Source of the DNA: Flaccisagitta enflata | Taxonomy: Eukaryota; Chaetognatha; Sagittoidea; Aphragmophora | Assembly (NCBI GenBank): GCA_965153355.1 | Contig: OZ231126.1 | Span: 7,998,001 to 8,062,000 of the forward strand | Length of the DNA: 64,000 bases | Reading direction: 5' to 3' | Part shown: positions 1 to 29,980 of the stretch, piece by piece | Position numbering within the stretch: position 1 is the first letter of the stretch | How the letters are laid out: each line of letters begins with the position of its first letter | Made by a program: the position numbers and the translations under genes | Notes under the pieces: generated by a model | Told to the model about the DNA's origin: nothing | Seen by the model: the letters and a program-made list of their open reading frames with translations, nothing else | Databases searched by the model: none

Positions 1-830
1 CTCGTTCAGAGGATAGACACTCGTTCAGAAGATAGACACTCGTTCAGAAGATAGACACTCGTTCAGAAGATAGACACTCGTTCAGAAGATAGACACTCGT
101 TCAGAAGATAGACACTTGTTCAGAAGATAGACACTCGTTCAGAAGATAGACACTCATTCAGAGGACAGACACTCATTCAGAGGATAGACACTCATTCAGA
201 GGATAGACATTCATTCAGAGGATAGACACTCATTCAGAGGATAGACACTCATTCAGAGGATAGACACTCGTTCAGAAGATAGACACTTGTTCAGAGGATA
301 GACACTCATTCAGAGGATAGACACTCATTCAGAGGATAGACACTCATTCAGAGGATAGACACTCATTCAGAGGATAGACACTCATTCAGAGGATAGACAC
401 TCATTCAGAGGATAGACACTCATTCAGAGGATAGACACTCATTCAGAGGATAGACACTCATTCAGAGGATAGACACTCATTCAGAGGATAGACACTCATT
501 CAGAGGATAGACACTCGTTCAGAGGATAGACACTCATTCAGAGGATAGACACTTGTTCGGAGAATAGACACTTGATCAGAGGATAGACACTTGTTCAGAG
601 GATAGACATTCATTCAGAGGATAGACACTCGTACAGAGGATTTACAATTATTCAGAGGATAAACACTTGTTTGGAGGATAGACACTCCTTCACAACCATT
701 CAGAGGATAAACACTTGTTTGGAGGATAGACACTCGTCCAGAGGAAATGACATCCTGAAGAGAGACGCGTCCTCAAGATAGACACGTCAAGAGAAGGGAC
801 ATTCGTCCAGAGGATGGACACCTGTCCAGA
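1..830. repeat. 19-bp tandem satellite
   Basis: Head-to-tail copies of a 19-bp unit built on ACTCATTCAGAGGATAGAC. Copies are nearly identical from 1 to about 560, then decay with small insertions until about 830. Two sub-variants, CGTTCAGAAG and CATTCAGAGG, occur in blocks, which suggests local homogenisation. The array begins before the window. It is not coding. Confidence 0.95.
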
Positions 831-1520
831 GGATATTGATCTTATTTATGGTTATCTCTAGCTCTTAAGCGCCTCCCAATCTAGGAACTTGATCACAGAT
901 TGGGGCAATTAACAGTCAACACCTTCTCTGACTTTGGAAACATCCATTCTGTGTCTGACCATAAACACTAATGCTTACCAAAAAAAGATAAGTGGAAATA
1001 TTTGTTAAATGTAACCAAACTTGGGAATATTTGTTAAATGTAACCAAACTTGGGAATATTTTTCAAATGTAACCAAACTTCAATAATTCACCCAAGGGCA
1101 GCATTGTTCAGATAACTTGTTAAATTTTCTGAATCGAAACAAATGCAGAAACCTAATTAAAGTCTAAAAACAGTCGCAGAAACATGTTTCTAAAAATATT
1201 TAACAGAAACTAATTCCATTCATAACCACCTTTTAGGCCCTCCCAATCCAGAAAGTTTTTCCTAGAACTAATCAAAATTTATCTTTTAATGAATGACAGA
1301 AACAGAGATAAAATCATTTATGCAGTAAAAGTGTTTCTTTGTAGGAAGCTAACTTGTACCAAAATGATTTACATGTTTATTTCTGTAAATGATTTACATG
1401 TTTATTTCTGTAAATTACAGAAACAAATTATTTCCCCCAAGAGTGAGTTCGCTTTTAGGTAGCTAGGTTAGATGTTTCTAGAAATAATTACAGAAATGGA
1501 TTTCATTTCTGAAGACTAAA
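831..1520. other. AT-rich spacer with degenerate foldback pieces
   Basis: No gene is visible. The segment has three short direct repeats of TTTGTTAAATGTAACCAAAC near 1000-1075 and scattered ACAGAAAT / ATTTCTGT pairs that are decayed relatives of the array that follows. Confidence 0.6.
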
Positions 1521-4500
1521 TCCCCAAAAAATCCCCACCTTTATAGCCCCGCTCAATCCAGGAACTTGATCCAATAAATGGACACTCATTTTCATTTACA
1601 GAAATAAACACAGAAATAAAATCATTTTTGTAAGTAATGTGTCTGCTTATAGGACGTCAATAAGTGATTTTATTTCTGAGTTTATTTCTGCTATTGAAAA
1701 TTCATTTTCAGGGTCAAGTTCCTTGATTGGGAGGGGCTAATAAGGTAGGGGTTTACAGGGGGATTTAATATTCAGTGATGGGAAATATTTCTGTGATTAT
1801 TTCTGGAAATAAATTCTCATTCCTGTGATTATTTCTGGAAATAAATTCTCATTTCTGTAACTATTTCTGGGTATAATAGAATAGGCTTAGAAAATATAAA
1901 TTAATGCAGAATAGATTTGAAGGTTTTTTTCATTACAGAAACAACTACAGAAAACTGGTCTCGTTTCTAGAAATAATTACAGAAATAGATTACATTTCTG
2001 ATGACTAAATCCCCCAATAAACCCCTACCTTTATAGCCCCTCCCAATCCAGAAACTTGATCCTAGAAATGGGCATAATGACACACATTTTCATTTACAGA
2101 AATAAACACAGAAATGAAATCATTTCTGTAAAAAGTGTGTCACCTTATAGAACAGGGATAATTACAGAAACGATTTTATTTCTGAGTTTATTTCTGCATT
2201 GAAAATTTGTTTACATGGTCATAAACTCATTTTCATTTACAGAAATAAACACAGAAATAAAATTATTTCTGTAGATAGTGTGTCATCTTATAGAACAGCA
2301 ATAATTACTGAAATAAACATATTTTTGAGTATATTTCTGCAATTGAAAATTCGTTTACAGGGTAAAGTTCCTTGATCGGGAGGGGCTAATAAGGTAGGGG
2401 TTTAGAGGGGGATTTAATGTTCAGAAATGGGAAATATTTCTGTGATTATTTCTGGAAATAAATTCTCATTCCTGTGATTATTTCTGGAAATAAATTCTCA
2501 TTTCTGTAACTATTTCTGGGAATAATAGAGTAGGCTTAGAAAAGAGAAATTAATGCAGAATAGATTTGAAAGTTTTTTTCATTACAGAAACAACTACCGA
2601 AAACTGGTCTCGTTTCTAGAAATAATTACAGAAATAGATTACATTTCTGATGACTAAATCCCCCAATAAACCCCTACCTTTATAGCCCCTCCCAATCCAG
2701 GAACTTGATCCTAGAAATGGGCATAATGACACACATTTTCATTTACAGAAATAAACACAGAAATAAAATCATTTCTGTAAATAGTGTGTCACCTTATAGA
2801 ACAGGGATAATTACAGAAACGATTTTATTTCTGAGTTTATTTCTGCAATTGAAAATTTGTTTACATGGTCAAACACTCATTTTCATTTACAGAAATAAAC
2901 ACAGAAATAAAATTATTTCTGTAAATAGTGTGTCACCTTAAAGAACAGCAATAATTACAGAAATAAATATATTTCTGAGTTTATTTCTGCAATTGAAAAT
3001 TCATTTACATGGTCATACACTCATTTTTATTTACAGAAATAAACACAGAAATAAAATCATTTCTGTAAATAGAGTGTCACCTCATAGAACAGCAATAATT
3101 ACAGAAATGATTTTATTTCTGAGTTTATTTCTGCGATTGAAAATTCGTTTACAGGGTCAAGTTCCTTGATAGGGAGGGGCTAATAAGGTAGGGGTTTACA
3201 GGGGGATTTAATGTTCGTAAATGAGAATTATTTCTGTGATTATTTCTGGAAATAGAATCTCATTTCTGTAACTATTTCTGGAAATAATATAATAGGCTTA
3301 GAAAAGAGAAACTAATGCAGAATTGATTTGAAGGGTTTTTTTTTTCATTACAGAAACAACTACAGAAATCTGGTCTCATTTCTAGGAATAACTACAGAAA
3401 TGGATTTCATTTCTGATTACTAAATCCCCCAATAAACCCCTACCTTAATAGCCCCTCCCAATCCAGGGACTTTATCCTAGAAATGGGCAAAATGACACTC
3501 ATTTTCATTCACAGAAATAAACACAGAAATAAAATCATTTCTGTAAATAGTGTGTCACCTTATAGAACAGTGATGATTACAGAAATGATTTCATTTCTGA
3601 GTTTATTTCTGCAATTGAAAATTCATTTACATGGTCATACACTCATTCATTTACAGAAATAAACACAGAAATAAAATCATTTCTGTAAATAGTGTGTCAC
3701 CATATAGAACAGGGATGATTATAGAAATGATTTCATTTCTGAGTTTATTTCTGCAATTGAAAATTCATTTACATGGTCATACACTCATTTTTATTTACAG
3801 AAATAAACACAGAAATAAAATCATTTCTGTAAATAGTGTGTCACCTTATAGAACAGCAATAATTACAGAAATGATTTTATTTCTGAGTTTATTTCTGCAA
3901 TTGAAAATTCGTTTACAGGGTCAAGTTCCTTGATTGGGAGGGGCTAATAAGGTAGGGGTTTACAGGGGGATTTAATGTTCGGAAATGAAAATTATTTCTG
4001 TGATTATTTCTGGAAATAGAATCTCATTTCTGTAACTATTTCTGGAAATAATAGAATAGGCTTAGAAAAGAGAAACTAATGCAGAATTGATTTGAAGGTT
4101 TTTTTTTCATTACAGAAACAACTACAGAAATCTGGTCTCATTTCTAGGAATAACTACAGAAATGGATTTCATTTCTGATTACTAAATCCCCCAATAAACC
4201 CCTACCTTTATAGCCCCTCCCAATCCAGGGACTTGATCCTAGAAATGGGCATAATGACACTCATTCTCATTCACAGAAATAAACACAGAAATAAAATAAT
4301 TTCTGTAAATAGTGTGTCACCTTATAGAACAGGGATGATTACAGAAATGATTTCATTTCTGAGTTTATTTCTGCAATTGAAAATTCATTTACATGATCAT
4401 ACACTCATTCATTTACAGAAATAAACACAGAAATAAAATCATTTCTGTAAATAGTGTGTCACCTTATAGAACAGCAATAATTACAGAAATGATTTTATTT

Positions 4501-5684
4501 CTAAGTTCATTTCTGCAATTCAAAATTTGTTTACAGGGTCAAGTTCCTAGATTGGGAGGGGCTAATAAGGTAGGGGTTTACAGGGGGATTTAATGTACAG
4601 AAATGGGAAATATTTCTGTGATTATTTCTGGAAATAGATTCTCATTTCTGTAACTATTTCTGGAAATAATAGGATAGGCTTAGAAAAGAGAAACTAATGC
4701 AGAATTGATTTGAAGGTATTTTATCATTACAGAAACAACAACAGAAAACTGGTTGAGTTTTTAGGAACAATTACAGAAATGGATTTCATTTCTGATGACT
4801 AAATCCCCTAATAAACCCCTACCTTTGTAGCCCCTCCCAATCCAGGAACTTGTTCCTAGAAATGGGCATAATGACACCCATTTTCACTTACAGAAATAAA
4901 CACAGAAATAAAATCATTTCTGTAAATAGTGTGTCACCTTATAGAACAGGGATGATTACAGAAATGATTTCATTTCTGAGTTAATTTCTGCAATTGAAAA
5001 TTCATTTACATGGTCATACACTCATTTTTATTTACAGAAATAAACACAGAAATAAAATCATTTCTGTAAATAGTGTGTCACCTTATAGAACAGCAATAAT
5101 TACAGAAATGATTTTATTTCTGAGTTTATTTCTGCAATTGAAAATTCGTTCACAGGGTCAAGTTCCTTGATTGGGAGGGGCTAATAAGGTAGGGGTTTAC
5201 AGGGGGATTTAATGTTCGGAAATGAGAATTATTTCTGTGATTATTTCTGGAAATAGAGTCTCATTTCTGTAACTATTTCTGGAAATAATAGAATAGGCTT
5301 AGAAAAGAGAAACTAATGCAGAATTGATTTGAAGGTTTTTTTTTCATTACAGAAACAACTACAGAAAACTGGTCGCGTTTCTAGAAATAATTACTGAAAT
5401 GGATTTCATTTCTGATTACTAAATCCCCCCATAAACCCCTACCTTTATGAACCCTCCCAATCCAGGAACTTGATCCTAGAAATGGGCATAATTACACTCA
5501 TTTTCATTTACAGAAATAAACACAGAAATAAAATCATTTCTCTAAATAGTGTGTCAGCTTATAGAACAGGGATGAACACAGAAATGATTTTATTTCTGAG
5601 TTTATTTCTGCAATTCAAAATTTGTTTACAGAGTCAAGTTCCTAGATTGGGAGGGGCTAATAAGGTAGGGGTTTACAGGGGGAT
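1521..5684. repeat. Tandem array of seven foldback (inverted-arm) units
   Basis: Seven units each start with a C-rich arm (AAATCCCCCAATAAACCCCT, then TAGCCCCTCCCAATCCAGG) and end with the inverted G-rich arm (CCTTGATTGGGAGGGGCTAA, then AGGGGGATTTA). Approximate units are 1521-1769, 2005-2416, 2655-3210, 3421-3972, 4183-4593, 4800-5211 and 5420-5684. Between the arms lie one, two or three copies of a subrepeat of about 142 bp, itself full of ACAGAAAT / ATTTCTGT inversions. Spacers between units carry GATTATTTCTGG motifs. Short open frames here arise from the repeat and are not genes. Confidence 0.88.
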
Positions 5685-5912
5685 TTAATATTTAGAAATG
5701 GGAGATATGTCTTTGAATAGTTCTAGAAATAAATTCTCATTTCTGTAACTATTTCAGAGTATATGTAATGGGCTTAGAAAAGAGGAATTAATGCAGAAAT
5801 GATTTGAATAGGTTTCTGCATTTTTTTCTAAAAATAAAAATGATTTCTGTAATTATATTTGTTGGCATGCCTGAATTTCCTGTGTCCAGAAATAGGTAAA
5901 GATACAATTTTT

Positions 5913-6217
5913 AGTCGCGTGCAGGCGACTCTACAACCCGCTTTGTCGGTCCTTCGGTCTGTCACACTTTACTTTTTTATCATACTTTAAGTTATTTCTA
6001 GTCATTCTGAGTCATTTTAAGTCATTCTAAGTCATTCTAAGTCATTCTAAGTCATTCTAAGTCATTCTAAATTGTTTTAAGTCACTTAAGTCAAATAGGT
6101 CAAAGTAGTCATTTCAGTCATTTTAGGTCTTTTTAAGTCTAAAGTTGTCTTGAGTCATTTTAAGTCATCTTGAGTCAATAAAAGTCATCTTAAGTTACTT
6201 ATGTCTCGCACGCGACT
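5913..6217. mobile_element. Dispersed repeat with terminal AGTCGCGTGC / GCACGCGACT inverted ends
   Basis: The element starts with a hairpin at 5913-5930 (stem AGTCGC/GCGACT), followed by a CCCGCTTTGTCGGTCC module, and ends with GCACGCGACT. After it come TATAGGTGTTGG and CCTTGTTTT. The same start and end occur at 32639-32871 with a different interior. The interior here is a short GTCATTCTAA tandem (about 6000-6070) and related AGTCAT motifs. No coding capacity. The class (MITE, SINE or Helitron-like) is not settled. Confidence 0.65.
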
Positions 6218-7718
6218 TATAGGTGTTGGCCTTGTTTTTCTAGAGATCATCACAAAAAAAAAATCTAGCTTCTGATGAAAAAAAAACCTGTAACCCCCCT
6301 GAAGTCGTAATTGGCATACTTACAAATCATTGAGGGCATACCATAAAATTGTAATTGGAAGATGTTGACATTGTTAGTGTCATACCTTGAAAATTGTATA
6401 AAGCACATCTTGGTATCGTCGATGGCACACCATGAAGTCGTGATAAGCATACAGTTGAACCTCACTAGACACATTTCAGGGGACTGTGCAAAATTATGCC
6501 TTATAATGTAGCTGCCTCATTGCCAATATAGAAATAACTGAAAAATTGCTCATGGGACAGCGAATTGTATGCCTTACAGGTGCCTTATTAGCTTGTGCGC
6601 TCTATCAGTGCTCCATTGATGCGATCTAACGCCACTAAGCAGACCTCTGTAGCTCAACTCTTTTAGATTTTACAGCAGAAATAGTAAAATGATTCATTTT
6701 GATCTCTAAGGTAAATATCATTGATTTCCTTTTTTGAAATTCCAGCAGTTTTATTTGGATATTTTCTATACATAGAAATTACAGACACATAAGAAAATCG
6801 ACGAGCGCTGTAAAGAACTTCAAAAGAGCTTTCATTTGCCACCAAGTAGAGCTCATTCGCTCAAATCGTTTAGAATTTCCAACAGAATTAGTACAAGCCT
6901 CACCATAAAACCAAAGTGGCAAAAACAGCTATATCTAATGCCAAAATACGCTAAAACAAATTTCTGTAAGAAGAAAACAGATTTTTCTGATCAATCTTCA
7001 AAGAACTAAATTCAATTGCGACTTAATTTGACCAAGATAGTATTAGAATTTGAATTTTAACAAGGCTGGATAGAAGTAGTGTGCTTACAAAGATAGAGGG
7101 GTATTTCAACTTTTACACTTGTGAGATGATGATCTTTTGTGAGCAAAATCTGATATGCGCGACCTTGAAATTGCGTCCTAACTCCCTTCCTCAGCCTCGG
7201 GGACTTCAATTCATATGTTTAGAAAGAAAAACACTCCTGGATGGAGTAGCCAAATGGATAGTTTCGGTGTACCTGACCTCTACTGGATACATGGCTACGC
7301 CTCTCACATGCAAATGGGCAGGAGCAGTGAGCTCACAAAGCTAATGAATACTGAACTAGTAAAACATAGCCAGGTGTCGCGAAGCTAACTAAAAATCAGA
7401 TTTCAAATTCTTAAAATATCAGTCAATTAATATCTTAAAATCAGAATACAAATTCCTAAAAATTGAATATGAAATCTGGATTGTATATTCAAGGATTAAG
7501 CTCGATTTTTAAAAAAATTAGAATTGGAATTAGAACTTGAATTGAAAAAAATTGGAATTAAAATTCTAACATTTAGAAGATATTTCACATTTTTTTAAAT
7601 GATCTTATTTCTGAATGCATGAAACATTTTTACCAGTATTCTGCAGAGATGATTACAGATATCGGTCTCTGGAAATGGTTTCAAAAACTTTAAACTTATT
7701 CTGTTTTTGTTAACAACA
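6218..7718. other. AT-rich non-coding DNA
   Basis: No supported gene. At 6290-6440 there are decayed copies of the 22-bp GGCATACC unit that forms a clean array further on. At 6452 a solitary CAGTTGAACCTC end resembles a pogo/Tigger-type terminus. A 14-bp GGGCAGGAGCAGTG at 7317 belongs to the dispersed family also found near 63.6 kb. If HMGCR continues beyond 10900, this is intron sequence. Confidence 0.5.
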
Positions 7719-8590
7719 CCATGACAGCATACCTTGAAGTCCATGACGACATACCTTGCAGTCCTTGACGGCATACCTTGAAGTCCATGATGGCATACCT
7801 CGAAGTCCATGATGGCATATCTCAAAGTCCATGATGGCATACCTCGAAGTTCATGATGGCATACCTCGAAGTTCATGATGGCATACCTCGAAGTTCATGA
7901 TGGCATACCTCGAAGTTCATGATGGCATACCCTGAAGTCCATGATGGCATACCCCGAAGTACATGATGGCATACCCCGAAGTCCATGATGGCATACCTTG
8001 AGGTCCATGATGGCATACCTTGAAGTCCATGATGGCATACCTTGAAGTCCATGATGGCATACCTTGAAGTCCATGATGGCATACCTTGAAGTCCATGATG
8101 GCATACCTTGAAGTCCATGATGGCATACCTTGAAGTCCATGATGGCATACCTTGTAGTCCATGATGGCATACCTTGTAGTCCATGATGGCATACCTTGTA
8201 GTCCATGATGGCATACCTTGTAGTCCATGATGGCATACCTTGTAGTCCATGATGGCATACCTTGTAGTCCATGATGGCATACCTTGTAGTCCATGATGGC
8301 ATACCTTGTAGTCCATGATGGCATACCTTGTAGTCCATGATGGCATACCTTGTAGTCCATGATGGCATACCTTGTAGTCCATGATGGCATACCTTGTAGT
8401 CCATGATGGCATACCTTGTAGTCCATGATGGCATACCTTGAAGTCCATGATGGCATACCTTGAAGTCCATGATGGCATACCTTGAAGTCCATGATGGCAT
8501 ACCTTGAAGTCCATGATGGCATACCTTGAAGTCCATGATGGCATACATTGAGGTCCATGAGGGCACACCTTGAAGTCCATGATGGCATAT
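7719..8590. repeat. 22-bp minisatellite, long array
   Basis: About 39 head-to-tail copies of a 22-bp unit (GATGGCATACCTTGAAG then TCCAT). A central block carries TTGTAG in place of TTGAAG. Since 22 is not a multiple of three and the unit has no stop in any minus frame, three overlapping minus-strand frames of about 220-235 codons stay open. They are artefacts. Confidence 0.95.
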
Positions 8591-8639
8591 GAGTCTCTAC
8601 ACGACAGAATTTACTACCACACAGACTGTGTCAAATAAT

Positions 8640-9293
8640 CGGTTTTACGTCAAAAAGTCAAGAACACGAGTCTACTTTCAATTTGAGGAATAAATATCAA
8701 TTACTAGCATCGAGATAAACAATTATTGCGCTCAATTAGTTGCAGTCAGACAGTTGAATTTAACTCATATACAGTTGGAGTAAAACTCGAATACATTTGG
8801 AGTCAAACTAGAAAGCAATCGGAGTCAAACTCGAGTACAGTTAGAGTCAAACTCAAATACTCGAAAAGTTAGAATCAAACTCAGAGAGTTAGAGTCAAAC
8901 TCGATTATTAAGAGTCTAAAAATTCGACTAAGGTTTTGACTCTGAAAGGTAGTCCAAAAATTCGACTCTAATTTTTAGACTCTGAAAGTTAGAGTCCAAC
9001 TCGAAAAGTTAAAGAGTCTAAAAATTTGACTCTAATTTTGAGACTCTAAAAGTTAGAGTCAAACTCGAAAAGTTAGTCTAAAAATTCAACTCTCATTTTT
9101 AGACTCTAAAAGTTAGAGTCGAATTTTTAGACTCCAACTTTTAGACTCTAAAAGTTAAAGTCTAAAAATTTGACTCTAACTTTTAGACTCCAACTTTTCG
9201 AGTTTGACTCTAACTTTTAGAGTCCAATTCGAGCGTCAGCTTAAAATGTCATAAATTTCACAGAAGACGGCGTACTCCACCTGCGCGATCAAA
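8640..9293. repeat. Imperfect GAGTC / AAAAGTTAGAGTC repeat tract
   Basis: Short, irregular direct and inverted repeats built on TTAGAGTC and its complement GACTCTAA. Sense and antisense copies are intermixed, so the tract can fold on itself. No gene. Confidence 0.7.
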
Positions 9294-9504
9294 GATGGCA
9301 TTCCTTGAAGTCCATGATGGCATACCTCAAAGTCCATGATGGCGTACCTTGAAGTCCATGATGGCGTACCTTGAAGTCCATGATGGCGTACCTTGAAGTC
9401 CATGATGGCGTACCTTGAAGTCCATGATGGCGTACCTTGAAGTCCATGATGGCGTACCTTGAAGTCCATGATGGCATACCTTGAAGACCATGATGGCGTA
9501 CCTC
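9294..9504. repeat. 22-bp minisatellite, second short array
   Basis: About nine copies of the same 22-bp unit as at 7719-8590, mostly with GGCGTACC instead of GGCATACC. It is separated from the long array by about 700 bp of unrelated repeat. Confidence 0.92.
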
Positions 9505-9945
9505 GGGGTTAGAAAATGAATTCTGAAAATTAGAGTTCAAGCTTCAATTTGAAAAATCAGAATTCGAATTCTAAAAATTAGGGTCCATACTTGAATTCTA
9601 AAAATCAGAAATCGAATTCCCAAAACTAGAGTTCAAGCCTGAATTCTAAAAATAAAAGTCGAATTCTAAAAGTTAGAATTTGAATTCTGAAAATTTGACT
9701 TCAAGCTCGAATTCTAAAAATTAGAATTCGAATTCTAGAAATTTGAGTTCAAGCTCGAATTCTAAAAATCAGAATTCGAATTCTGAAAATTAGAGTTCAA
9801 GCTCGAATTCTAAAAATTAGAATTCAAGTTCGAACTCTAAAAGTTAGAGTTCAAACCCGAACTCTAACAATTAGAATTCGAATTCTAAAAGTTAGAGTTC
9901 GAATTCTAACAATTAGAATTCGAACTCTAACTTTTCAAGCGGAAA
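9505..9945. repeat. GAATTC-rich inverted/direct repeat tract
   Basis: Repeated GAATTCTAAAAATTAGAATTC blocks, each a near palindrome. The organisation is like the GAGTC tract just before the second 22-bp array, with another motif. No gene. Confidence 0.7.
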
Positions 9946-10339
9946 ATTTCCGCGGCTCATTTTTCACGGAAAACGGTGATAAATGAAGCCCCTCGCGTCG
10001 GGACAGGGTTCGCGTCGACGGGTAATCAACTCCAACAAAAAGGAAAAGTCGGAAAAACGCCTAAGTCTCGGTGCTAAAAACGCGCTAAAAAGTGCTAAAA
10101 AATCTGTGGCGTTCCTCCCCCTGCCTATAGGTGCATAATGGGGTAAAAAATTTTAGCTTGATTCCTAGCGGTTTGGCAGATATTGCTTCCCTGGAGTTGG
10201 TCAATTCTTCGATTCTCGTACTGTAAATCCAAAAGTATGAGGCTACACATACTCCTACTGAGCTGGCATCTAAGAACTAAGATGAAAAGGAAACAAAGGA
10301 TGACTAAATGATCAAATGATTACAGAACCAATGACATTA
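9946..10339. other. Non-repetitive spacer
   Basis: No open frame, RNA gene or repeat that I can support. It would be part of the intron after the last visible HMGCR exon if that gene continues beyond the window. Confidence 0.4.
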
Positions 10340-10706
10340 CAGTGAGAGGGGCAGTCAAAATCGCTAGCAACCCTACTTGCAGCTCAAATGGTTACTACCA
10401 CACGGACAATAAAGGTGGCGCCTAACAACTTGTACCAATTCAATTCCCGCCATCGAGGCGATTTCCTAATTTCAACGTAGTTTTCAAGATACAGCCCTTT
10501 TTAGGGTGAAAATCAGCCATTTTCTGAGGTGTTGATTTAGCTGATTTATGACCAATATCTTCGGAACTGAGAGGAAATTCGAAAAACGCCTCGATGGCGG
10601 GAATAGTAATGGGATAAGCTATCAGCCAGTACCTCAGTTTTCCCTTTAGTATTGTCCATCCAAGCTGTGGGTAGGGTTGCTAGCGATTTTGCTGCCCCTC
10701 TCATTA
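10340..10706. mobile_element. 367-bp foldback MITE with TA target duplication
   Basis: Terminal inverted repeats of about 35 bp start CAGTGAGAGGGGCAG on the left and read as TAATGAGAGGGGCAG from the right, continuing into TCGCTAGCAACCCTA on both arms. TA dinucleotides flank it at 10338-10339 and 10707-10708. Inner arms also pair (CCCGCCATCGAGGCG with CGCCTCGATGGCGGG). The TA duplication and CAGT start fit a non-autonomous Tc1/mariner-type element. Confidence 0.82.
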
Positions 10707-10899
10707 TATTATCATCGAGACTGTAAATATGCTATGAATAGAAATGAGCTAGAAAGCACGATGAGATGGTACACATGAATTGTCTTTGATCATACAGAGA
10801 ATCGGGTCTTACAGAGGCATACAAATACATCGAAACAAAGGAAAAGAGATAGCCAAACAGCAAAAATGACAGAGTAAGATAATAGATGTACACACGTAC

Positions 10900-28219
<17,320 letters not shown>

Positions 28220-28384
28220 CGCCAAACGCGACGATGATTCACCTGGACGAGGACAAAATCTCTGTTGAGATTGAGAGAAAACAAAGACATTGGTCTACGT
28301 GAAGGAGACGGCCACACTAAGTTTATACCTCTCCAACCTTAGTTTTATCATCAATTTCAACAGAGTTAAACACTCGGAAAGGTT

Positions 28385-28915
28385 TGAATCAGGTTTTAGG
28401 GGTAGGGTTTGGTTTAGGGGTAGGGTTATGTTTAGGTTAAGTTTAGGGTTAAGTTTAGGGGTAGAGTTGGGTTGAGGGATAAGGTTGGGTTTAGGGGTGG
28501 GGTTGGGTTTAGGGGTGGGGATGGGTTTACGGGTGGGGTTGGGTTTAGGGGTAGGGTTGGATTTAGGGGTAGGGTTGGATTTAGGGTTAGGGTTGGGTTC
28601 AGGGGTAGGGTTCGGTTTAGTGGTTAAGTTGGGTTTAGGGATAGGGTTCGGTCTAGGGGTAGGGTTGGGTTTAGGGGTAGGGTTGGGTTTAGGGGTAGGG
28701 TTTGGTTTAGGGGTAGGGTTTGGTTTAGTGGTTAGGTTGGGTTTAGGGATAGGGTTCGGTCTAGGGGTAGGGTTGGGTTTAGGGGTAGGGTTGGGTTTAG
28801 GGGTAGGGTTGGGTTTAGGGGTAGGGTTGGGTTTAGGGGTAGGGTTGGGTTGGACTTAGGTGTAGGGTTGGGTTTGGGGGTAGGGTTAGGTTTAGGGGAA
28901 GGGTTGACCAAAAAA
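28385..28915. repeat. G-rich 18-bp minisatellite upstream of HMGCR coding exon 1
   Basis: About 28 copies of an 18-bp unit TTTAGGGGTAGGGTTGGG and close variants on the plus strand. Runs of three to four G at short spacing could form G-quadruplexes. It lies about 170 bp upstream of the first coding exon, in the promoter or in the first (5'-UTR) intron. Confidence 0.92.
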
Positions 28916-29092
28916 AATCAATGTCAAAGTGGTATCGCATGAAAAAATTCAAAAACATACGTTTACATAGGTGCGGCCGTCTCCTTCACCTTTGCCATGA
29001 CATTTTCAATAGGGGGACAAAACGAATTAAACGATATATCAAAGGATGAATTTCAACGTTTCGGGATGATAAGACGTTTTGAAGGATGTATA

Positions 29093-29248
29093 CACTTTTT
29101 ATTTTTTATAAGAACGTCATTTTTTGGCCGAAGCCTTCAAAAGAGATAGAGATAGCTACTAATAAAATAACTACGATGTTCTTAATTTTAGGGCAATTTC
29201 AAGCCTTGATGTTCTTATAAACTAGGTTCTTATAAAAAATAAAAAGTG
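29093..29248. mobile_element. 156-bp MITE with TA duplication
   Basis: Inverted ends CACTTTTTATTTTTTATAAG with GAAC, complete on both arms, flanked by TA at 29091-29092 and 29249-29250. No coding capacity. Confidence 0.82.
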
Positions 29249-29451
29249 TAATAGAATTTATCATAGGATTTTTTTTTCTTCTGTAAAGAGAAGCAAAAGC
29301 AAAAATGAGTCTAACGATCGAGATCCTTCAGACTCATGACATAGTTGCTGTCCGTTCGGTCGTTAACTGTTGCAATCACCCAGGAACTCTTAGTCCTAGA
29401 TGATTGCCATGCAACGGAACAATGATTTTTTTAAGTAAACGAACCAGAAAG

Positions 29452-29458
<7 letters not shown>

Positions 29459-29538
<80 letters not shown>

Positions 29539-29765
29539 TAATAAATGAGTCAAGTAATCAATCAATGAACATCAAAGAATAAATGGTACCATTTCTGCCA
29601 TCCACTTTTCCGTAACATCAGCTCCAAATCTGATAATAATCAAAAATCCAGTCCAATACACCAATATCCAACATCCTCAGCACAACGCGGATCCAGAATA
29701 GTAAACAGCAATTAGCAACGACGATATATGACAGCAGCGGTTCATATCCCAACGACAACTGAGAC

Positions 29766-29843
<78 letters not shown>

Positions 29844-29980
29844 AAAGTAAGCAAGTAAAAAGAAAGTAAGTAAAAAGAAAGTCAGTAAGTAAAAAGAAAG
29901 AAAGTAAAAAGAAAGAAAGTAAAAAGAAAGTAAAAAGAAAGAAAGTAAAAAGAAATAAAGTATAAAGAAAGAAAAAACGA
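29459..29980. repeat. (GA)n and AAAGAAAGTAAA microsatellites
   Basis: (GA)n at 29459-29534 and 29771-29837, followed by AAAGTAAAAAGAAAG repeats up to about 29980, then G-rich AGGGGAGGG sequence to about 30240. Leu/Ser-rich minus frames here are repeat artefacts. Confidence 0.9.

Noticed and set aside
28385-28915. Interstitial telomere repeat
   Set aside because: The unit contains GGGTT and TTTAGGGG but is 18 bp and irregular, not a TTAGGG or TTAGG array.
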